This document shows positions 14,754 to 18,994 of a stretch of 18,994 nt of DNA, piece by piece. This DNA comes from Balneolaceae bacterium SMO_bin1. Its GTDB lineage: Bacteria > Bacteroidota > Rhodothermia > Balneolales > Balneolaceae. Location: positions 1 to 18,994 of the forward strand of contig NNSL01000481.1 in NCBI GenBank assembly GCA_003123965.1, written 5' to 3'. The notes below the pieces were generated by a model. It did not search any database. It worked only from the letters and a program-made list of their open reading frames with translations, and was not told the origin of the DNA. The translations under genes and the position numbers were made by a program. Position 1 is the stretch's first letter; the number at the start of each line of letters is the position of its first letter.

Positions 14754-15656
14754 GTGCAGAAGTATAAACATTTCTGGAATTCCTTTGTAGAACTGGTGAA
14801 AGAAAAAGACGTCTTTCATCACGCCTCTGCCATCACCTTTAACCTGATTATCTGCGCCATTCCCTTCACCCTTTTGCTGATCTCCATCATCGGGTATGTA
14901 TTAAGCTACGAAGACGCCTTCCGGGAGGTTGTGCGTTACGGGCAGGAGGTTTTTCCCAGTTTTACCTATGAATCGCAGCAGAGCGATGTATTTGAAGGTG
15001 CCGTTACCATCGAAACAATGCTGGAACCCCTGATTAGCGCACGACAGGTATTTGGCCTGGTTGGCGTTATTGTGCTCATCTTTTTCTCGATGGGACTTTT
15101 CCACACCGTAAAGCATGTGGTATTTGAAATTTTTGGTATTAAAGACCGCAAGCATTTCTTGTGGGAATGGGTTCATAACTTTTTCACTTTTGGGTTGATC
15201 GGCGGCATTATGGTCTTTATTGCCATTGCCGTATCCATCTTCTCGGTTATTTCTATCGAAACCATTGCACTGCCCTTTACTAACCAAGTGCTTGAACTTG
15301 GCTGGTTTTACAATATGCTCAATATGGTACTGCCAATGGTGTTCACACTGCTCATATTTTATATCCTATTCCGATACATCAGCGAGCGGCGCATTAAGCG
15401 AAGGGTTGCCTTTGTGGGCGCTCTCTCGTACACCGTATTGTTTGGTGTAGCCAAATTTCTGGTAGGCTGGTACCTAAACTACTCGTTTTTCGGTTACCGA
15501 TATTATTACCAAGGTTACGCCATACTTATCGTAATTGGTTTTTGGGCCTTTTATACCGCCGCGCTCTTCGTTTTTTCTACCATTATCGCCCGCTCATTTC
15601 AAGATGCGTTTCTCAAAAAACCGCTCAAAGAAAACCCATACACCTCAATTTCTTAA
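14754..15656 (+). CDS. YihY/BrkB-family integral membrane protein
   Basis: A 300-residue inner-membrane protein with about six helices (roughly 26-50, 98-124, 144-167, 184-208, 217-241, 254-280). The N-terminal FHHASAITFNLIICAIPFTLLL matches the YihY/BrkB family, where a conserved stretch with A(L)xF x x xxxxxP opens helix 1; GYRYYYQGYAILIVIGFWAFYTAALFVFSTIIAR is the usual C-terminal signature. The molecular role of the family is unsettled; the old name ribonuclease BN is a misassignment. The start is GTG at 14754: an in-frame stop lies three codons upstream and no ATG is available nearby. The stop is 6 nt from the glycosylase ATG, so the two genes are probably cotranscribed. Confidence 0.9.
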   Translation: MQKYKHFWNSFVELVKEKDVFHHASAITFNLIICAIPFTLLLISIIGYVLSYEDAFREVVRYGQEVFPSFTYESQQSDVFEGAVTIETMLEPLISARQVFGLVGVIVLIFFSMGLFHTVKHVVFEIFGIKDRKHFLWEWVHNFFTFGLIGGIMVFIAIAVSIFSVISIETIALPFTNQVLELGWFYNMLNMVLPMVFTLLIFYILFRYISERRIKRRVAFVGALSYTVLFGVAKFLVGWYLNYSFFGYRYYYQGYAILIVIGFWAFYTAALFVFSTIIARSFQDAFLKKPLKENPYTSIS

Positions 15657-15662
15657 TTGGTT

Positions 15663-16268
15663 ATGTCGGTCAGTAAGCTGCCGCAAGAATTTTACCGGCG
15701 CGATTGTGTTACGCGCATTAGCAAAGAACTGCTTGGCAAGGTATTGTGCACGCAAATTGCCGGTGATCCGGTAACGCGTGCCAAGATTGTAGAAACCGAA
15801 GCCTACTGCGGCCGCAACGATAAAGCCTGCCATGCCAATAACGGCCTGCGTACCAAACGCACAGAAACCATGTACAAAGCAGGCGGTACGGCCTATGTGT
15901 ATCTCTGCTATGGTATTCATCACTTATTTAATGTGGTTACCAACGTACAAGGCAAAGCCGATGCGGTACTTATCCGCGGGGTTGAACCGCTGGATGGCAT
16001 ATCAACCATTCTTGAGCGCCGCAACGCATCCAAACTTGCCCCAAAAGTAGCTGCGGGACCGGGCCGCCTTACGCAAGCAATGGGCATTACCACCCACTAC
16101 GACGGCACTGATTTAACGGCTGCAACTATCTGGATTGAAGATCATGATCTGTCGGTTGATCCAACTGATATTGCAAGCACGCCGCGCATTGGGGTTGATT
16201 ATGCAGGAGAGCACGCAAAACGGCCCTGGCGCTTTTTTATTAACGGCAATAGCTGGGTGAGCAAATAA
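15663..16268 (+). CDS. 3-methyladenine DNA glycosylase (AAG/MPG family)
   Basis: A 201-residue AAG-type glycosylase that removes alkylated and deaminated purines (3-methyladenine, hypoxanthine) by flipping the base out. Landmarks: KIVETEAYCGRNDKACHA (41-58), in which Glu46 corresponds to the catalytic Glu125 and Tyr48 to the DNA-inserting region Tyr127 of the human enzyme; TETMY and AYVYLCYGIHHLFNVVT (77-93); and AGPGRLTQAMGI (131-142). It ends with RIGVDYAGEHAKRPWRF, the standard C-terminus. ATG 15663 is chosen over a TTG at 15657, two codons before, because it is the stronger codon and leaves a 6-nt gap to the upstream stop. It shares the region with mutS, but on the opposite strand, so repair genes flank a membrane protein here. 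Confidence 0.93.
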   Translation: MSVSKLPQEFYRRDCVTRISKELLGKVLCTQIAGDPVTRAKIVETEAYCGRNDKACHANNGLRTKRTETMYKAGGTAYVYLCYGIHHLFNVVTNVQGKADAVLIRGVEPLDGISTILERRNASKLAPKVAAGPGRLTQAMGITTHYDGTDLTAATIWIEDHDLSVDPTDIASTPRIGVDYAGEHAKRPWRFFINGNSWVSK

Positions 16269-16270
16269 AA

Positions 16271-16299
16271 AAGCCTGCCCCGTTAACCAAGGCAGGCTT
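16271..16299 (-). terminator. Intrinsic terminator between convergent genes
   Basis: Perfect 9-bp arms AAGCCTGCC (16271-16279) and GGCAGGCTT (16291-16299). On the minus strand the stem is followed by a T-run (six T), so it ends the DUF4168-like gene. On the plus strand only TT follows, so it would be a weak terminator for the glycosylase gene. Confidence 0.8.
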
Positions 16300-16322
16300 A
16301 AAAATTGTACGTCAGGAAAAAA

Positions 16323-16829
16323 CTAGTTACCTGAGCCGCTAGTATCTTGCTGCGACTGCATTTCTTCCATCATCATTTTCTGGAAACGCTTCTGCAGCTG
16401 CTGATTTGCCTGCAATGCTTTTTGAATTTCTTGCAAGCGCTGTTGCGTAACATTGCTGTTTTGAATAGCCGTATCAATGCGGCTCTGCATCTTTTTGCTC
16501 ATCTCCTGCATTTTAGGCTGAATAGCCTGCACAGCTTTTTCTTCTTCGGCGGATACTTCAATTGAGTCTGCCATTTGCGGATTTTGCTGGCTCATCATAA
16601 TCATCTGGAAACGCTGAAAAGATAATCCTTCTTCTTTCACCATCTCCTGAAGATTGGCCTGCATTTCTTGCTGAATTTCTTGCCCTTTCACTGCAATTCC
16701 AACAACGGCCTCCAATTCTTCGTCAGTAACTTCTGTGGTTTGGCCTTGCTGCTGAACTTGTGCAAAAACGCCGCCGGCTATTAAAAATAGTCCTAAAGCC
16801 ATGGGCATCATTTTCTTGAAAAAACTCAT
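16323..16829 (-). CDS. DUF4168-like secreted protein
   Basis: A 168-residue protein with a signal peptide (residues 1-23, ending GVFA/QV), then a mostly helical, Gln- and Met-rich body. The pattern VTDEELEAVVGIAVKGQEIQQEMQANLQEMVKEEGLSFQRFQMIMMSQQ resembles DUF4168 domains: a helical secreted domain of unknown function with the phrase 'D-E-E-L ... I-x-x-E ... L-S-x-x-x-F-x-x-I'. A second helical segment at 90-150 (MQEMSKKMQSRIDTAIQ, LQANQQLQKRFQKMMMEEMQ) could form a coiled coil. A periplasmic role is expected; no enzymatic residues are evident. It stands alone with its own terminator. The DUF assignment is by remembered pattern. Confidence 0.8.
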   Translation of the reverse strand: MSFFKKMMPMALGLFLIAGGVFAQVQQQGQTTEVTDEELEAVVGIAVKGQEIQQEMQANLQEMVKEEGLSFQRFQMIMMSQQNPQMADSIEVSAEEEKAVQAIQPKMQEMSKKMQSRIDTAIQNSNVTQQRLQEIQKALQANQQLQKRFQKMMMEEMQSQQDTSGSGN

Positions 16830-16931
16830 AAGATATTGGGTTGATTTGGATAGATTGCTAGTTTGAAATTGAGACTAAAATACCGATAATTTGTTCCGAT
16901 TTAAAATATAAGCCTCTTTTAAGTTTGTTAA

Positions 16932-16945
16932 CGGCAGCTGTGCCG
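16932..16945 (-). other. Short hairpin downstream of csaA-like gene
   Basis: CGGCA and TGCCG arms around a 4-nt loop, 55 nt past the CsaA-like stop. No T-run follows on either strand, so termination is uncertain. Apart from this the 16830-16999 gap shows only AT-rich leader sequence. Confidence 0.3.
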
Positions 16946-16999
16946 CCGTATTATAAAATGATTTGAATGCCAGTGTATCCGTTCTCCCGGTGCAGCCAG

Positions 17000-17335
17000 T
17001 TATTTGATCAATTCTCCATTTTCCACGGGGCGGTCGGGCTGAAGCAGCACTACGCCTTTGTTCTCCGACATTACGCCAAGCACCAATACTTGTGAGCGCA
17101 CGCCAGCAATGTTCTTTACCGGAAAATTGACAACCGCTACAATCTGCTTCCCGATGAGATCACTCGCTTCGTAATTTTCGGTAAGCTGCGCCGAGCTTGT
17201 TTTTATACCCATCGGCCCAAAATCGATCTCCATGGTGAACGCCGGTTTATTTGCCTCCGGGTTTATTTCTGCGTTCTGCACGGTTCCTATTCTAATGTCC
17301 ATCTTTTCAAAGTCGCTGAACGTAATTTGCTGCAT
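17000..17335 (-). CDS. csaA: CsaA-like tRNA-binding-domain protein
   Basis: A 111-residue single OB-fold protein, the length of Bacillus CsaA. ITFSDFEKMDIRIGTVQNAE at the N-terminus, FGPMGIKTSSAQLTENYEASDLIGKQIVAVVNFPVKNIAGVRSQVLVLG in the middle and VVLLQPDRPVENGELIK at the end follow the family (EMAP-II/MetG C-terminal/CsaA domain), with the SSAQ and N-F-P motifs in place. CsaA has been described as an export-related chaperone and a dimeric tRNA-binding-domain protein; which applies here cannot be told. It is divergent from the BtuF-like gene with 69 bp between their starts. ATG 17335 is the only start giving the complete domain. Confidence 0.88.
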   Translation of the reverse strand: MQQITFSDFEKMDIRIGTVQNAEINPEANKPAFTMEIDFGPMGIKTSSAQLTENYEASDLIGKQIVAVVNFPVKNIAGVRSQVLVLGVMSENKGVVLLQPDRPVENGELIK

Positions 17336-17404
17336 ATCGTTTTAATTTGAGTCAACATTTTATCTGGTTAAATTTAGCCCAAAATTCAATTTACCCTCAA
17401 CCAA

Positions 17405-18340
17405 ATGGCTGGCCAACAACGCATTATATCGCTTTTACCCAGCACCACCGAAATTGTAGCCGCGCTAGGGCTGCAAAATCAACTCGTGGGGCGTTCCCAT
17501 GAGTGTGATTATCCTGCCAAGGTGGAGACCCTGCCCATCTGCACAGAACCCAAATTCAATCCCAGCGGACAAAGTTACGAAATTGATGAGCGCGTCAAAG
17601 CCCTGCTGCAAGAGGGACTCTCAGTCTATCGGGTTGATGCCGACCAGCTTGCCCAACTCAACCCTGATATCATTATCACGCAAGATCACTGCGAAGTGTG
17701 CGCGGCGTCGGTTGATGAAGTAAAGCAAGCCACGCGCCAGCAGCTTGGTAATGATGTAGAAATTGTCTCTGTTTCGCCTACAAACTTGAGCGAGGTGTAC
17801 GAATCCATTCGTCAAATTGCCGGAGCCGTGAATAGCGAGAAAGCCGGGGAAGAACTGGTTCAGCAAATGCGTAACGAATTAGCTGATATTCAGGAGCATA
17901 CTTCCTCCTTTGATACCCCGACAATGCTCTGTATTGAATGGATAGAGCCCCTGATGACCGCCGGAAATTGGGTACCGGAGCTGGCCAATACTGCCAACGT
18001 GAAAACACTGGCAGCCGAGGCCGGCAAGCATTCACCATGGATTGACTGGGAGCAGGTACTGGACCTCAATCCAGAGTTTATTTGTATCATGCCCTGCGGC
18101 TACTCCATCAAGGAATCCATGAATGAGATGGAAACATTAACCAGCCGTCGCGAATGGTCAAAGTTACAAGCAGTGCAAAACAACAAGGTATTTATCGCCG
18201 ACGGCCATCATTATTTTAATCGGCCCGGGCCGCGGCTCACGAAATCAGCACGGATTCTTGCCGAAATAGCACACCCAAAGCTCGAAAACCAGCTAAAAGG
18301 CAAAGGCTGGATTAATTTTTATGAACACATTGCAAAATAA
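17405..18340 (+). CDS. BtuF-like cobalamin/metallo-cofactor binding protein without signal peptide
   Basis: A 311-residue class III periplasmic-binding-protein fold. QRIISLLPSTTEIVAALGLQNQLVGRSHECDYP (5-37) is the start of BtuF/FhuD-type lobe 1; NPDIIITQDHCEVCAAS (86-102) and MLCIEWIEPLMTAGNWVPEL follow, with DGHHYFNRPGPRL near the end. The family includes proteins named cobalamin-binding. The striking feature is that no signal peptide or lipobox precedes the fold: RIISLL starts at residue 6, so it should be cytoplasmic as annotated here. No ABC permease or ATPase lies beside it. It may therefore be a cytosolic corrinoid handling or moonlighting enzyme rather than a transporter part. The next gene, a dehydrogenase, starts 7 nt later. 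Confidence 0.82.
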   Translation: MAGQQRIISLLPSTTEIVAALGLQNQLVGRSHECDYPAKVETLPICTEPKFNPSGQSYEIDERVKALLQEGLSVYRVDADQLAQLNPDIIITQDHCEVCAASVDEVKQATRQQLGNDVEIVSVSPTNLSEVYESIRQIAGAVNSEKAGEELVQQMRNELADIQEHTSSFDTPTMLCIEWIEPLMTAGNWVPELANTANVKTLAAEAGKHSPWIDWEQVLDLNPEFICIMPCGYSIKESMNEMETLTSRREWSKLQAVQNNKVFIADGHHYFNRPGPRLTKSARILAEIAHPKLENQLKGKGWINFYEHIAK

Positions 18341-18347
18341 TATTCCC

Positions 18348-18994
18348 ATGGCTGATAAAATTATCATCATTGGAGCTACCTCGGGCTTGGGACGCGCTCT
18401 TGCCGTAGAAATGCATCAGCGTGGTTATGTTGTTGGTGCTACGGGCCGACGCGTTGATCGGCTGGAGCAATTGCAAAATGAGCTGGGTGACCGCCTTTTC
18501 ATCACCCCGATGGACGTAAGCAAACCGGATGAAGCATTTGACCAGCTGGAGTTTCTGATTGAAAAAATGGGCGGCATGGATTGCATTGTTCTCAATGCAG
18601 GGGTGTCGAACTTTCGGGAGGGCATTGACTGGGAAACCGAGCGCACCGTAGTTGACGTAAATGTACGAGGCTTTACCGCGCTGGCCAATTTCAGTTTTGA
18701 GTACTTTGAACAGCAGGGAAGCGGGCATATCGTCGGCGTTTCATCCATTGCGGGGTTGTTTGGCTATGGGCTTTCGGCTACGTACAATGCCTCAAAAGCG
18801 TTTGTTAGCAATTACTTGCAGGGCTATCGCCAGCGAGCCAACCACAGTGCAGCTGATATTGTAGTATCTGAACTACAGCCCGGATTTGCAGAATCTGAGA
18901 TGACTGAAGGCAAAAAAGGCATGTTCTGGGTGGCATCGACAGAAAAAGCTGCCCGCCAAATGGCCGCGGCTATTGAGCAAACAATGGAATCATG
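18348..18994 (+). CDS. Short-chain dehydrogenase/reductase, C-terminus outside window
   Basis: Opens with MADKIIIIGATSGLGRALAVEM, the Rossmann cofactor motif GATSGLG (9-15). LNAG (roughly 82-85), IVGVSSIAGLFGYG with the catalytic Ser, and YNASKAF with Tyr/Lys follow, then QPGFAESEM. 215 codons are seen and the frame is still open at the edge, so most of a typical 240-250 residue protein is present. An in-frame ATG at 18321 would add nine residues overlapping the BtuF-like gene; ATG 18348 gives the normal N-terminus. Arg in ATGRRVDRL after the second strand suggests NADP(H), unlike the SDR at 8662-9405. The substrate is unknown. Confidence 0.88.
   Translation, partial: MADKIIIIGATSGLGRALAVEMHQRGYVVGATGRRVDRLEQLQNELGDRLFITPMDVSKPDEAFDQLEFLIEKMGGMDCIVLNAGVSNFREGIDWETERTVVDVNVRGFTALANFSFEYFEQQGSGHIVGVSSIAGLFGYGLSATYNASKAFVSNYLQGYRQRANHSAADIVVSELQPGFAESEMTEGKKGMFWVASTEKAARQMAAAIEQTMES

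Overview
The window looks like chromosomal DNA of a Bacteroidota/Rhodothermota/Balneolota-type bacterium. Signs are a TonB-dependent receptor with an N-terminal carboxypeptidase-regulatory-like domain, a MutS typical of that group, start sites with weak or no Shine-Dalgarno signals, and AT-rich leaders with TAnnTTTG-like boxes. The exact genus cannot be fixed from sequence reading alone. No tRNA, rRNA, CRISPR, insertion sequence or phage gene was seen.

Left part (1-10.9 kb, all minus strand, so transcribed right to left): a GbsR/MarR-type regulator (10913-10428), a secreted alpha/beta hydrolase, a FabG-like reductase, a KAS III-like protein lacking the usual catalytic His and Asn, a sodium:solute symporter, an AMP-forming acyl-CoA ligase, a cytosolic alpha/beta hydrolase, a TonB-dependent receptor and a GntR-type regulator cut by the window edge. 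Tight spacing (1-nt and 8-nt overlaps, 2-nt and 16-nt gaps) suggests one or two operons that take up a hydrophobic or carboxylate compound, activate it with CoA and process it. This is the most interesting locus in the window. The substrate is unknown.

Middle (11.0-14.6 kb, minus): a DMT/EamA exporter gene behind mutS. Right part: plus-strand BrkB/YihY membrane protein and 3-methyladenine DNA glycosylase (14.75-16.27 kb); minus-strand DUF4168-like secreted protein and CsaA-like tRNA-binding-domain protein; then plus-strand BtuF-like protein without a signal peptide and a short-chain dehydrogenase that runs off the end.

Five genes (TonB receptor, acyl-CoA ligase, symporter, EamA transporter, mutS) are each interrupted by one single-base indel, and correcting one base restores a family-typical protein every time. 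Three of the five are extra bases in 5-nt homopolymers. Sequencing or assembly error is the simplest explanation; a real mutator lineage (mutS itself is broken) is the exciting alternative.
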